This document shows, one piece after another, positions 51,891 through 61,343 of a stretch of 64,000 nucleotides of DNA (positions are counted from its first letter, which is position 1; each line of letters starts with the position of its first letter). This stretch comes from Methylomarinum sp. Ch1-1. Lineage in GTDB: Bacteria; Pseudomonadota; Gammaproteobacteria; Methylococcales; Methylomonadaceae. A program made the translations under genes and the position numbers. The DNA is taken from contig NZ_CP157744.1 in the NCBI RefSeq assembly GCF_030717995.2, positions 1-64,000 of the forward strand, written 5' to 3'. The notes under the pieces were generated by a model, which worked only from the letters and a program-made list of their open reading frames with translations, did no database searches and had not been told where the DNA came from.

Positions 51891-52538
51891 TTAAATAGGT
51901 GAGCAAGTCAGTTCACTTTGTTGAAGATTCATTTCCATCAAAGCGACACGAAGGTCTAGGTAGCTGATCCCTGGGTTATCCGGTAATTTTTGTAAGTAAT
52001 TGAAAATCGGTTTCAATAAATACTGGTCGTTCTGTGAATTTTTTTTCTCGCCGGTTTTCTCAATCGCTTCATCAAGGTAATGCATTATCCAGTCATGGGC
52101 CTCAGGCTTTTTGAAATGATCATGCTTAATCGATTGAGTGGACAACAACTCTGCTAAATCGAAACTCAGTTGTGAGACATCTAATCCAAGTTTATGTGCC
52201 AGCCGCTCCTCTGATATAAGCAGAGTAGAGTGATCATTCAAAAAATTGATGATTTTAAGTAGCCGATCAGCTTTTTCTTTTTCCGGTCGAATCAAAACTT
52301 TCTTTTTGGATTTTCCGCCAAATCCGCTTCTCATCGCGCTATTTTTACCGCGCTCAATTTCTGCATGTACAGAACGCAAACCATGTTGTGAAATAATAGC
52401 CTCAAGCAGCATTGCAGTATGGACCACATCATTCAGCGCCCTGTGAGCGTCTCCTTCTGGGGTAATTCCGTACCGCTCAATAAAATCACTTAATGCACCT
52501 CTATTAAGGCCATTAACTCGACGAGCAATGGTCATGAC
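51891..52538 (-). pseudogene. DnaQ-like exonuclease gene, 3' half (split by Tn3 element)
   Basis: Encodes VMTIARRVNGLNRGALSDFI and the Exo III motif GDAHRALNDVVHTAMLLEAI, followed by a winged-helix-like C-terminus (LISEERLAHKLGLDVSQLSF). The 5' half is at 60717-61159. Removing the transposon and one ATGAC copy joins NKMDV to MTIARR in frame, giving a protein of about 361 residues. The first ATG in this half could still drive a catalytically incomplete product. Confidence 0.85.
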
Positions 52539-52808
52539 GGACTAGCGGGAGCATTTGAACAGAAACTTACGGTTTCAACAAAATCCGGCTATGCAAAGTT
52601 TCTCTAAAGCGGCCGCTGACAATGATTCATTTCGAACAGGCTGGCCATCAGGTCCCGACCCATGGCTGTCATCGGCATCAAATCCCTAAACGTCAAAGGA
52701 CCAGCAGTAAGCGGACAGTCAATTCCAGGTAAAATGGGCTTTGTTGCCACGAAGCCGACTTTGAAAAAGAGAACTCTTTTTCCGGTTCCTAATTCTGTTT
52801 TCTCTTCT

Positions 52809-53468
52809 TCAAGATAAATCCAAAAGATTAATGACATTCATCTTAATGGCTAGGCGAGTCAACTCGATATCACTGGTAACGCCAAGTTTTCGCTTGATCA
52901 TATAATGGCTGTTCGATACGGTTTTAGGGCTGATGTTGAGTGTTTGAGCAATATCAGCTGTTGACCGGGCATCGACTAACATACGCAGAATATCGAATTC
53001 TCGTACTGTTAATTCTTGCAGCGCGATACTGTCGCCGCCTAATTTTTCCAGGGCCAAGGCTTGTGCAATGTCGGTGCTCAACGTGATTCGCCCTGCATAG
53101 ACATCATGGATAGCCCGAATCAAAACATCCGGCGCACTGCTCTTGGTGACATAACCTAGCGCACCTGCCCTGATTGCCTGAACAGCAAAGCTTGGATTCT
53201 GGTGCATGCTGAATACCAGGATCTTCGCATCCGGGTATCGTTGTTTAATACGAACAATAGCTTCCAACCCCCCTTGGCCGGGCATTGAAATATCCATAAC
53301 AGCTATCTCAGGGTTGCAATCCTTAAAACATGAATAGGCCTCTGCTCCATCAGCTGCTTCAGCAACCACTTCCATTCCTGGTTGCTTCTCTAACAGTGAG
53401 CGATAGCCTTCACGCACAACCGCATGATCATCAACCAGCAAAATTCTGATACTTTTCGAGTCTGTCAT
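52809..53468 (-). CDS. NarL/FixJ-family response regulator (MoxX-like)
   Basis: About 219 residues from the ATG at 53468, which overlaps the kinase stop (ATGA). Receiver domain: ILLVDDHAVVREGYRSLLEK, phosphoacceptor Asp in EIAVMDISMPGQGG, VFSMH and YVTKSS. LuxR-type HTH: LTVREFDILRMLVDARSTAD, IAQTLNISPKTVSNSHYMIK. Partner of the HisKA_3 kinase encoded just upstream. The association with a MoxY-like kinase suggests a methylotrophy-type regulator, by inference. Confidence 0.88.
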   Translation of the reverse strand: MTDSKSIRILLVDDHAVVREGYRSLLEKQPGMEVVAEAADGAEAYSCFKDCNPEIAVMDISMPGQGGLEAIVRIKQRYPDAKILVFSMHQNPSFAVQAIRAGALGYVTKSSAPDVLIRAIHDVYAGRITLSTDIAQALALEKLGGDSIALQELTVREFDILRMLVDARSTADIAQTLNISPKTVSNSHYMIKRKLGVTSDIELTRLAIKMNVINLLDLS

Positions 53469-54886
53469 ATCTGTGTCCCTGAAAGCGGCTGAACCGGAAG
53501 CCAAACATGGACGGCAAGCCCGCTGGGATTACCCGTTTTTAATGTCAACCGGCCTCCAAGTGCGGTGACACGCTCACGTATACCGAGCAGGCCAATTCCG
53601 GGGCCGTCTTCAAACGGCAGCTTCTTGGCTTTACCATCATCTTCGATAATGAGTTCAATGGTTGTGATTGAACTATTCTCGGAGACTGTCCGGAGTGTTA
53701 CTTTCGCATGGTTAGCGGCTGAGTGTTTGGACACATTGGTCAGACATTCCTGAACAATACGAAAAATAGTAACGGGAATAGGTTCGGGTAACCGGTCAAG
53801 ATCGCCATGAACAGCAAGGTTATAATGAGTCTTGCCGCCACTGCTGGCATTCCAGCCAGCCACCAGGCTTTTTAAACTGACTGTAAGACCCAGTTCATCA
53901 ATGTCAGAAGGGCGTAAGCGCAATAATAATCCACGTATCGATTCCATCATATGATGGACAATACGACTGATTTTTTTCCCTTCCGGAACCAGTTCCGGGC
54001 ATTCATTTTCTGCGGTTTGTGAAATGGAAGCAGCGACCGCATTGATCGCAGCCAGGCATTGACCAAACTCATCATGCAGCTCTCGAGCCAGGTAACGGCG
54101 CTCTTCCTCCTGAATATTCATCAGCTTTATTGCTAATTTCTTACGCTCGGACAGGAGCTGTTCCAGACTTGCCGCCAGTTGATTGATGGCCTTTCCGGTT
54201 CGCTGCCATTCATCTAACTCGAAAACGGGTAGCCGAAGAGACAATTCACCCTTTTCCATTTTCTCCAAGCCTGCAACGATCATCTGTGCCGGATGTAAAG
54301 CTCGACTCAAGGCGAAGTAAACCAGCAAGCAAAGGGCCAGAGTGGAGCTGGCAGATAAGCCCATTAAGCCACGGATGTTCTGCCAGGCGTTTGCTATTTC
54401 CATCTCAGCGCTGGGCGCAACGATAACAGAACCATGAATCCGCCCCTTGAATTCTACTGGTCGCACCACCTCCAGGCCGGGATGGAAAGCCCATTGGTAA
54501 AAGCTTTCAAACCACATTGGCCAGCTTCGTGACGTTATTTTAGCGCCATGGCAAATGTTGCGCCTGAGACTGTTATCCGCTGATAAGTAACTGATACAAA
54601 TGCCGGACGCGGGACTGGTCTCTTTCCATAAATTAAAATCAGGGAAACGTTCCGGTTGACCAAAACCCGCATCGATACGCATCAATTGAAGTTCCAATTG
54701 CTTATCGATTGACTCAGCCGTTACTTGTGTATCGCGAATTGCTTGTTGATCAGCTTGATAAAGCACATAGGCTGCTGTTGCAATCAGGCAAGCGACAGCA
54801 ATAAGAACAATACGTAAGAGGAGGTGAAATTTTAGATTCATGGTAAGCGCAAGCTTCAGTGAGATACTTTGCCGACGATTCAGCAT
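53465..54886 (-). CDS. HisKA_3 sensor histidine kinase (MoxY-like)
   Basis: 473 residues, or 458 from the internal ATG at 54841 (MNLKFHLLLRIVLIAVACLI). Two membrane helices enclose a ~140-residue periplasmic domain (RIDAGFGQPERFPDFNLWKE, then GLEVVRPVEFKGRIHGSVIV), resembling LapD/MoxY sensor domains. Then HAMP (RLPVFELDEWQRTGKAINQL), HisKA_3 with His in EEERRYLARELHDEFGQCLA, and HATPase (IVQECLTNVSKHSAANHA, GPGIGLLGIRERVTALGGRL). Cognate regulator follows. The signal sensed is unknown. Confidence 0.85.
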   Translation of the reverse strand: MLNRRQSISLKLALTMNLKFHLLLRIVLIAVACLIATAAYVLYQADQQAIRDTQVTAESIDKQLELQLMRIDAGFGQPERFPDFNLWKETSPASGICISYLSADNSLRRNICHGAKITSRSWPMWFESFYQWAFHPGLEVVRPVEFKGRIHGSVIVAPSAEMEIANAWQNIRGLMGLSASSTLALCLLVYFALSRALHPAQMIVAGLEKMEKGELSLRLPVFELDEWQRTGKAINQLAASLEQLLSERKKLAIKLMNIQEEERRYLARELHDEFGQCLAAINAVAASISQTAENECPELVPEGKKISRIVHHMMESIRGLLLRLRPSDIDELGLTVSLKSLVAGWNASSGGKTHYNLAVHGDLDRLPEPIPVTIFRIVQECLTNVSKHSAANHAKVTLRTVSENSSITTIELIIEDDGKAKKLPFEDGPGIGLLGIRERVTALGGRLTLKTGNPSGLAVHVWLPVQPLSGTQI

Positions 54887-55110
54887 CGGAAATTATTCAT
54901 TTTTTAAATCATTTTAAGCCTGAATTCCGAGACTGGAATAGGGGTCGCAGGAAGGCCGGGCAAATTGCCCGACTTTTGCGGGCAAATATAAGGTTACGGA
55001 CTTACATTGACTCGCTACTCTAACGACTATAAAACGAATATGATGAAACAATTAATAATAATGGTGTTACCGATGACATTTTTTTCAACGAGATACAGTG
55101 TACTTTTATT

Positions 55111-56070
55111 ATGAACCCTAGAAACAATACAGGATTACGTCACCTGTTTGGCGTATTATTTTTATGCCTGTTCAGTGTTGGCGTATTTGCTGAAACCAGC
55201 ATCGCTATATTGGATTTTGAATTAAAGGATTTAACTCTGGCGCCTCGAATACCTGCTGAAATCGAAAGAACGGCGGGCATAAAGGCTATGCTAGAAGGTG
55301 AATTAAAAAGAGCGGGCTATAAAATCATTGCTGTTGATTTGGATGCTCAACGTGAGGCCAACGCCGGTTTTGGGTATCTTTTTGACCACAATGATATTGC
55401 CGCAGAACTGGCTAACAAAGCCGGAGCTGAGTATGTATTGGTTGGCAGACTGCATAAACCCAGTTTTTTATTCGCATATATTATGGGTCATTTAGTCAGG
55501 GCTAGTGACGGCCAATTAATTGGTAATTACATTTCGGAGACAAAAGGCGGCGATAAAAAATTAACGCTAAAAGGTGTCGAAGATCTTGCCGTTAAAATTG
55601 ACAAGGATTTAGATAAAATCTATACGCCGCCGCCACCGTCTAGGAAAGTCGGTCTCTCCGATACCTCTGCAGCGGCAGAAGCACCATCCGAGAAGCCGCA
55701 CACCCTTGCCTTTGGCGATGCACAGCTCAAGTGGGGTTCATGCCCACCACTCTTTCCAAAAGGGTGCGAGATCGCCGTCCTTCACGGCGACCTTGCCAAA
55801 CCCAACGCGGACGTGTTCCTCAAGGTGCCGGCGAACTACGCTATTCCGACCCATTGGCACTCTTCAGCTGAACGCATGGTCCTTGTTTCTGGAGAACTTC
55901 GCATCGAATATACTGGACACAGCCCGTCAGTTCTCAAGCCCGGCACTTACGCATACGGGCCGATTAAAGCTCCGCACAAGGCTTCATGCACCGACTCCGG
56001 GCCGTGCGTCCTTTTCATTGCATTCGAAGATCCCGTTGATGCCCACTTAGCCGAGGACTCTCAGAAGTAA
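55111..56070 (+). CDS. DUF2380-like protein fused to a cupin
   Basis: 319 residues with a signal peptide (HLFGVLFLCLFSVGVFAET). Residues 28-175 resemble DUF2380: SIAILDFELKDLTLAPRIPA, NAGFGYLFDHNDIAAELANK and YVLVGRLHKPSFLFAYIMGH. Residues ~200-310 are a ChrR-like cupin: FLKVPANYAIPTHWHSSAER, MVLVSGELRIEYTG and LKPGTYAYGPIKAPHKASC, with metal-binding His. A short Pro-rich linker (PPPPSRK) joins them. Likely periplasmic, possibly tied to the sensor kinase. The base composition of the cupin part is richer in G+C, suggesting a recent fusion. Confidence 0.7.
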   Translation: MNPRNNTGLRHLFGVLFLCLFSVGVFAETSIAILDFELKDLTLAPRIPAEIERTAGIKAMLEGELKRAGYKIIAVDLDAQREANAGFGYLFDHNDIAAELANKAGAEYVLVGRLHKPSFLFAYIMGHLVRASDGQLIGNYISETKGGDKKLTLKGVEDLAVKIDKDLDKIYTPPPPSRKVGLSDTSAAAEAPSEKPHTLAFGDAQLKWGSCPPLFPKGCEIAVLHGDLAKPNADVFLKVPANYAIPTHWHSSAERMVLVSGELRIEYTGHSPSVLKPGTYAYGPIKAPHKASCTDSGPCVLFIAFEDPVDAHLAEDSQK

Positions 56071-56080
56071 AAGGTAGTCT

Positions 56081-56743
56081 ATGAAAGTCTCGGAAGCTTT
56101 AGCAAAGCGTAAATCCACGCGTGCTTTTCTAAACAAAACTGTCGAGGTAGAGAAAATAAAACGTATTTTAAATGCCGCCAAACAGGCTCCTTCCGGTGTA
56201 AATACCCAGCCTTGGCAAGTTGCCGTGGTTATGGGTGAAAAAAAGACACTCTTGGAGCAACGTTTGGAAAATGCATATCGAAGCGGCATAAAAGAGAAAA
56301 TGGATTATCAATATTATCCGTGTGAATGGCATGAGCCTTATAAGACAAGACGTAAGGCTTGCGGCCTCCAGCTTTATACCGCACTCGAAATCAGTCGAGA
56401 TGACAAAGAAAAACAGATAGAGCAATGGGTTGCAAATTACAGGGCATTTGATGCGCCTATCATGCTTCTTTTCTTTATGGATTCCGATATGGCAACAGGC
56501 TCATTTTTGGATTATGGCATGTTTTTGCAATCAGTCATGCTGGCAGCCATTGAAGAAGGGTTGGCAACTTGCCCGCAAGCGGCATTGGCTGAATATCCGA
56601 AGATCATCAAAGAAACACTGGGGTATCCTGACAAGGTTATTCTCATTTGCGGTATGGCAATGGGCTATGAAGATCATCATGCCCCTGTAAATAACTATCG
56701 AACGACGCGCGAGGAAATTGACACGTTTTCCCGTTTCTTTTAA
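56081..56743 (+). CDS. Nitroreductase-family flavoprotein
   Basis: 220 residues. KRKSTRAFLNKTVEVEKIKR, LNAAKQAPSGVNTQPWQVAV, YGMFLQSVMLAAIEEGLATC and CGMAMGYEDHHAPVNNYRTT are the FMN-binding and core motifs of NfsB/NfnB-like reductases. Starts 10 bases after the cupin-fusion stop with AAGGTAG as ribosome site, so cotranscribed. It would reduce nitro- or quinone-like compounds with NAD(P)H; substrate unknown. Confidence 0.88.
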   Translation: MKVSEALAKRKSTRAFLNKTVEVEKIKRILNAAKQAPSGVNTQPWQVAVVMGEKKTLLEQRLENAYRSGIKEKMDYQYYPCEWHEPYKTRRKACGLQLYTALEISRDDKEKQIEQWVANYRAFDAPIMLLFFMDSDMATGSFLDYGMFLQSVMLAAIEEGLATCPQAALAEYPKIIKETLGYPDKVILICGMAMGYEDHHAPVNNYRTTREEIDTFSRFF

Positions 56744-56869
56744 ATGTATTTAGCTTTAGTCATTCGACCGTCGAGGCCGTCAGGGCCGACTGCTTCCGGT
56801 CAGTAAACATCATTTCCAGCGGCTGCTTTGGAATTGAAAAAAGTGCCAGGTTTGATCAAGAATATACAC

Positions 56870-59806
56870 TCACTCTTCTTCAATAAAATAAGTTCCGTTC
56901 GGAAGTACGTGCTTGTACGGCAATAGGGAAATATGAGCCAGTGTTTCGTCGTCCACTAGTTCCCCTTGGTTTCTCAATCCTTCGACGATATCGCTAATTC
57001 TGGACGTATTCCAGTACAAGATCGCATTTGACACCAAGCTCAGGCAACTTGCCTTGTTCATGATCTCTTCGTAATCACCGGTGGTAAATTCACCTTGGTT
57101 GGCAAAGAAAACCCATCGTGGCAACTTATGCCGGTATTCCCCTTTGTTGAGTTGTAATTGCACGGTTCGGCGAAGGGGCTTGTCCGTGACATACCGCAGG
57201 ATATATTCAGTTTTAATGATCCGCCCCAGATTGGTAAAAGCCCTCGAAAGCCGGTCTGCCGGAAAACTGTTGGTTAGGCGCTGGACAATTACATGCGCCG
57301 GAGCCGTTCGCTCCTTCAGAGATTGGGCAACATGGATCATCGCTTCCCACTGCTCTTCGACAATATCAATATCGGCTGTTTTGTTAAGCAAGGGGTTGAA
57401 GATGCCGTGATTAACGTTTCGATCTACTTTGTAGAGCTGTTGATCTTTTAGGTCGCGAATTCTGGGCATGAAGTAATAACCCAGCAGGTAGCACAAGGCG
57501 AACACGATTTCGGTATAGCCGTGGGTGTCCGTCGTGTGCTCCCGGATTTTCAGGATAGAGTTGTTTTCCAGTAAGCCATCCAAGACGTACAACGCTTCTC
57601 TGGGGCTACAGGATATAGCCTTGGTGCTGTACACGGCATATTGGTCGGACACATGGGTATATATTCCGATCGCTTTCTCATAATAGCCGTAGTACCTGGG
57701 ATAATAAGAGGCTAGCAGACTGTCTGCCCTGATCTTGAAACGCTGAGCATCGGATGACGATAACGTACCCGAGCCATGAATATCGCTAAATGGCAACTGA
57801 TGATGCTGATTAACAATTTCGGCACTGGCATTTTTGTTGGTTTCCTCACGCACATAAAATTGTAAGACGTGTCTCAACATATCCACGGTAACACCTTTGA
57901 CACTGGCGCTCATGGCGACCACACCCAGATTGGTTGCTTGTGAGATCATCGCGGCAATCAGGGTTTTGTAAAAATTTGCCGGTCTGGACTGGTGTTGCTG
58001 TAGGGGAATAAAGTGTCGGCTAAACCCCGTTTGCTGATCCACTTCCATCAGCAACTGCTCAATTCGAATAGGTGGCAGACTGGCATCAATGACTTTCTGC
58101 AGCTTGATGACGGCATCGGGAATTTCGGCTTTGTCGTCTTTTTTCAGCTTCAACTTACCATCCTTGATTTCTGCAAACGTATCTGGGCCAAAGCATTTTT
58201 CAGCTTTACCAACGGCCTGATGGAATTGCAATGTCAGTGTTGATTTAACGGCATCCTGATAAGGTTGCTGAAGTGCTTCGTACGAAGCCTCTCGGTTGGC
58301 TTGCCAGTGGCGCTCATCCAGCATAAGACCCCAGAACGACACATGCTGCTTACTTTGCGGCAGATACAAATCGCCAGAGCGAAGCGCCTCTTTCATGGCT
58401 ATCGCAAGCCCCAGTTCCCAGGCATTGCGCTTGATATGGCCGTCCTTATCCTTGTATGAGCGGCGAAGCTCTTGCGGCATAAATCCTGTCGGGGCATTAT
58501 CGGGAATCTTCTTGAGAATACCGGCATCCAACTGACGGACAAGGTTAATCACATTCATTAACGGCTCTGTGCCGGATTTTACGGCAAACGGCAACTGAAT
58601 AAATTCGGCAAAATATTTGCGTAAGCTGGGGTAACGCCCCAACAAAATATCGCCATACCCGCGCTCTTCCAGCCGCTTGAAGCTATGCAGATCGGTAATG
58701 GATTCCAGCAACTGTTTCTCGCTAACCTGTTGCCATAGATCGGTTTTATGCAGGGGTTTGTCGTCCGGCCAATCGATAATTAACTGGGTGGTATCGAGTA
58801 CCGTATCAATGGCTTTTTTCTGACGCTTACGAAACTCACGGTGTTTCATTTCATGAATGTGCTTCGCTTTTCGTAGCATGTCCATGATGAACTGGTCGTG
58901 CATCTTGACCAGGGAATCCAGTAAACCCTTACGGGTTTCCAGAAGAAAACAGGCCATCATGGCATAGCGTTTGGGTTCCTTGAAACGCTTGATGTCTCTT
59001 GCGTTGTAGCGGACGGCGAGTTTGTAAAGATAATCGATAAAAGCGGGATCGACGCACTGTGCTTCAAGTTTACCAATACCTGTCTCTTCAAGTGTCCGGT
59101 ATCGCTCCAGGTAACTTTGGATGGACGAGATCGAGGCTGACGGCGGATATTCTTTTAGCAGGTAAAATAGTGAACGTTGGTCACCGGCTTGTACGACCAA
59201 TAGGTTATCAATAGCTGTTCTCAGTTCGGGTGTAAGCCTGTCACACAAAACTTCAAATAACTGTTCGTGCGTTTCGGCGCAGACGCTGATAACCAGACGC
59301 TCTAACACACTGGCTCCAGGCAATACGACACGCTCGGCCAATAGATAGCGTTCGGCCCGTAAGAATAGCTCGTCGGGCAGATTTGCTTGCAAAGCTTGTT
59401 GCTCCAACCATTTTTGCAATCGAGCCTGGGCTTCATCGTCGTATTTGGAAAAACCCAGATAATTCAGAATATTTTTTCGGTACTCAGAAAATGTCGCTTC
59501 ACGATCCGGTGTTGGTACCGTAAGCGAAGGCGGCAAACCCAATTGGTTATTGAGGTAGTTGACAATACGGGGTGAAAGGCCGTTGACCTCGGCCAGAAAG
59601 CGGCCATACAAGCGTAACGCGCTTAACTGGATGGCAATGAATATCCGGGAATTTTTTCGGTATTTGCTGATTTCCTTTTTGTCAGCATCGGAAAGTGTCC
59701 AGTCCCTGGCCATTTCTTCATCTGAGAAATCCTGTGGCAGCTTGATTGACTGGTAACGTTGCCGTTGGTTTAGGAACCCTTCATTGGTAGTCATCGTTAA
59801 CTGCAC
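56870..59806 (-). CDS. tnpA: Tn3-family transposase
   Basis: 978 residues, full length for TnpA of Tn3. The N-terminal DUF4158 region (FLNQRQRYQSIKLPQDFSDE) is followed by the catalytic part: AMSASVKGVTVDMLRHVL, GSGTLSSSDAQRFKIRADSL, HVSDQYAVYSTKAISCSPRE, YVLDGLLEN, HTTDTHGYTEIVFALCYLLG and the C-terminal AILYWNTSRISDIVEGLR. Divergent from tnpR with a res-like gap between. It recognises the 38-bp ends and moves the element by cointegrate formation. Confidence 0.95.
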   Translation of the reverse strand: MQLTMTTNEGFLNQRQRYQSIKLPQDFSDEEMARDWTLSDADKKEISKYRKNSRIFIAIQLSALRLYGRFLAEVNGLSPRIVNYLNNQLGLPPSLTVPTPDREATFSEYRKNILNYLGFSKYDDEAQARLQKWLEQQALQANLPDELFLRAERYLLAERVVLPGASVLERLVISVCAETHEQLFEVLCDRLTPELRTAIDNLLVVQAGDQRSLFYLLKEYPPSASISSIQSYLERYRTLEETGIGKLEAQCVDPAFIDYLYKLAVRYNARDIKRFKEPKRYAMMACFLLETRKGLLDSLVKMHDQFIMDMLRKAKHIHEMKHREFRKRQKKAIDTVLDTTQLIIDWPDDKPLHKTDLWQQVSEKQLLESITDLHSFKRLEERGYGDILLGRYPSLRKYFAEFIQLPFAVKSGTEPLMNVINLVRQLDAGILKKIPDNAPTGFMPQELRRSYKDKDGHIKRNAWELGLAIAMKEALRSGDLYLPQSKQHVSFWGLMLDERHWQANREASYEALQQPYQDAVKSTLTLQFHQAVGKAEKCFGPDTFAEIKDGKLKLKKDDKAEIPDAVIKLQKVIDASLPPIRIEQLLMEVDQQTGFSRHFIPLQQHQSRPANFYKTLIAAMISQATNLGVVAMSASVKGVTVDMLRHVLQFYVREETNKNASAEIVNQHHQLPFSDIHGSGTLSSSDAQRFKIRADSLLASYYPRYYGYYEKAIGIYTHVSDQYAVYSTKAISCSPREALYVLDGLLENNSILKIREHTTDTHGYTEIVFALCYLLGYYFMPRIRDLKDQQLYKVDRNVNHGIFNPLLNKTADIDIVEEQWEAMIHVAQSLKERTAPAHVIVQRLTNSFPADRLSRAFTNLGRIIKTEYILRYVTDKPLRRTVQLQLNKGEYRHKLPRWVFFANQGEFTTGDYEEIMNKASCLSLVSNAILYWNTSRISDIVEGLRNQGELVDDETLAHISLLPYKHVLPNGTYFIEEE

Positions 59807-60057
59807 TCGCTGATTTGTACAAATTTCTTCAAGAAACGGGCGATAATTAGAATTCCTGGAAAGGCGGGTTCTGATTTTGAAATAACACCTATCACAAATG
59901 CTAGATTACGATTTCGGCTTCTATAACTGTGCATTTGAATCTTGCTCTAGCTGCACATACAAATAAAGCGCTATTTTGTGCATTTGTAATTGAATTACAA
60001 TAAATGCACAGCTTATAATCTGCACACATTCTATATGCACAAAACAGCCAAAACAAC
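59807..60057. promoter_or_regulatory. res-like region between tnpA and tnpR
   Basis: The 251-base gap holds several TGTGCATTTG/TGCACA half-sites near 59930-60040 in direct and inverted order (CTGTGCATTTGAATC, TTGTGCATTTGTAATTG, AATGCACAGCTTATAA, TATGCACAAAAC). Such arrays are the subsites bound by serine resolvases, and the divergent promoters lie here too. Confidence 0.65.
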
Positions 60058-60618
60058 ATGACTTCATCAAAAATCGGCTATTGCCGAGTATCCACAACGG
60101 AGCAAAATATGGCGGCCCAGTTGGAATTACTTAACAAGGCGGGTTGCCATGAGATTTTCAAGGAAAAAGTATCAGGAAGTAATGCTGATCGTCCCGAGTT
60201 AAAAATGTTACTGGCTTACATTCGTAAAGGCGATACCGTTACGGTGACAAAACTTGATCGGTTAGCACGATCAACCAAGGATTTGTTGAACATAGCCGAA
60301 GCGATAAAAAAGAAAGGCGCTGACTTTGAAGTCCTCAACATTAATTTAGACACTAAATCTCCAACCGGGCAATTGATGCTTACCATGCTGGCCGCTATTG
60401 CTGAATTTGAAAGAGGCATTATGTTGGAACGCCAAAGGGAAGGCATTGATATTGCTAAAGCGGATGGAAAATATAAAGGACGTAAGCCGATTAATGAAGC
60501 CAAGCTACAACAAGTGCAAAAGCTGGTCGACAGTGGCACAAGCGTTAGTAAAGCGGTTTCTGATGTAGGTATCGGTCGGCGTACTTATTATAAAGCTATT
60601 GAAGAAGGCCGGATTTAA
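60058..60618 (+). CDS. tnpR: Serine resolvase of the Tn3 element
   Basis: 186 residues. Catalytic serine in IGYCRVSTTEQNMAAQLELL (S12 region), then DTVTVTKLDRLARSTKDLLN, SPTGQLMLTMLAAIAEFERG, and the long E-helix with a C-terminal HTH (GTSVSKAVSDVGIGRRTYYK). Resolves cointegrates at the adjacent res sites. Confidence 0.93.
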   Translation: MTSSKIGYCRVSTTEQNMAAQLELLNKAGCHEIFKEKVSGSNADRPELKMLLAYIRKGDTVTVTKLDRLARSTKDLLNIAEAIKKKGADFEVLNINLDTKSPTGQLMLTMLAAIAEFERGIMLERQREGIDIAKADGKYKGRKPINEAKLQQVQKLVDSGTSVSKAVSDVGIGRRTYYKAIEEGRI

Positions 60619-60716
60619 CTCCGGTTTTTATTGGAGATCAGGGCACAAACTTACGGTTATGAATTGGAAACTGATGGCGAAACCGTAAGTTTCTGTTCAA
60701 ATGCTCCCGCTAGTCC

Positions 60717-61159
60717 ATGACATCCATTTTATTGTCGAAATTACCGGGTGCCAACCCATAACGTTCGTTTTGGTCTTGGATTGCCGGAATATCAAATATC
60801 GTTGAATTAAACCCAGACACCAAATGTTTTGCCGAAAAATTTAAACAGGCTTCCGCCCAAAGGGCATGCCAATTAGACTTATCGTTGACCATGGCCTGGG
60901 TGACGCCAGTGATCTCAGTTGATGATGGAGTAATAAGATTTTCAGGATTTACTAAAGATGTTGCTGAAAATACTCGCCCGTCCCTTAAAATGTGTAGACA
61001 GCCAATTTCACAAATACCAAAATTGGGCCTCCCTAAAAAATCAGTTGTTTCCAAATCGATAAAACTGATAATGCGACCCTGCTCCCTGGCCAATGCCGTG
61101 ATATTCGGCAATTTAATTCTCGTTGGAGTAAGCAAAGACTTCCAATGATCAACCGACAT
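60717..61159 (-). pseudogene. DnaQ-like exonuclease gene, 5' half (split by Tn3 element)
   Basis: Encodes MSVDHWKSLLTPTRIK onward with Exo I motif ISFIDLETTDFLGRPNFGIC, and Exo II in HLVSGFNSTIFDIPAIQDQN. It ends at NKMDVMD inside the transposon end. The catalytic DEDD residues are divided between this half and 51891-52538. Confidence 0.85.
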
Positions 61160-61343
61160 TTTTTTCTCCGGTCTATTGTTATTAATTCGTCACGGTCTTA
61201 TCGATACACACAATTGACACCATGATTTATTTTGAAACAAACGTTGATAAAAAATTTGTGAAAGACAAATGATTGACATCATTTTATGAGTTAATAAAAT
61301 ATATGGTAATATGTAATTATAAAATTATCAATTTTTGCTAAAC

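Larger units (their letters stand above)
52539..60716. mobile_element. Tn3-family transposon, 8,178 bp, complete
   Basis: Perfect 38-bp terminal inverted repeats (52539-52576 and 60679-60716), beginning GGACTAGCGGGAGCATTTGA. Flanked by a 5-bp direct duplication ATGAC (52534-52538 and 60717-60721), as Tn3-family elements make. Contains tnpA, tnpR, a res-like intergenic region, and passengers: a response regulator, sensor kinase, DUF2380-cupin protein and nitroreductase-like protein. It splits a DnaQ-like gene. Confidence 0.95.

Noticed and set aside
52604-52837. 77-residue frame between response regulator and transposon end
   Set aside because: Overlaps the regulator's 3' end, has no clear ribosome site and matches no family I know; may be a gene remnant but cannot be supported.
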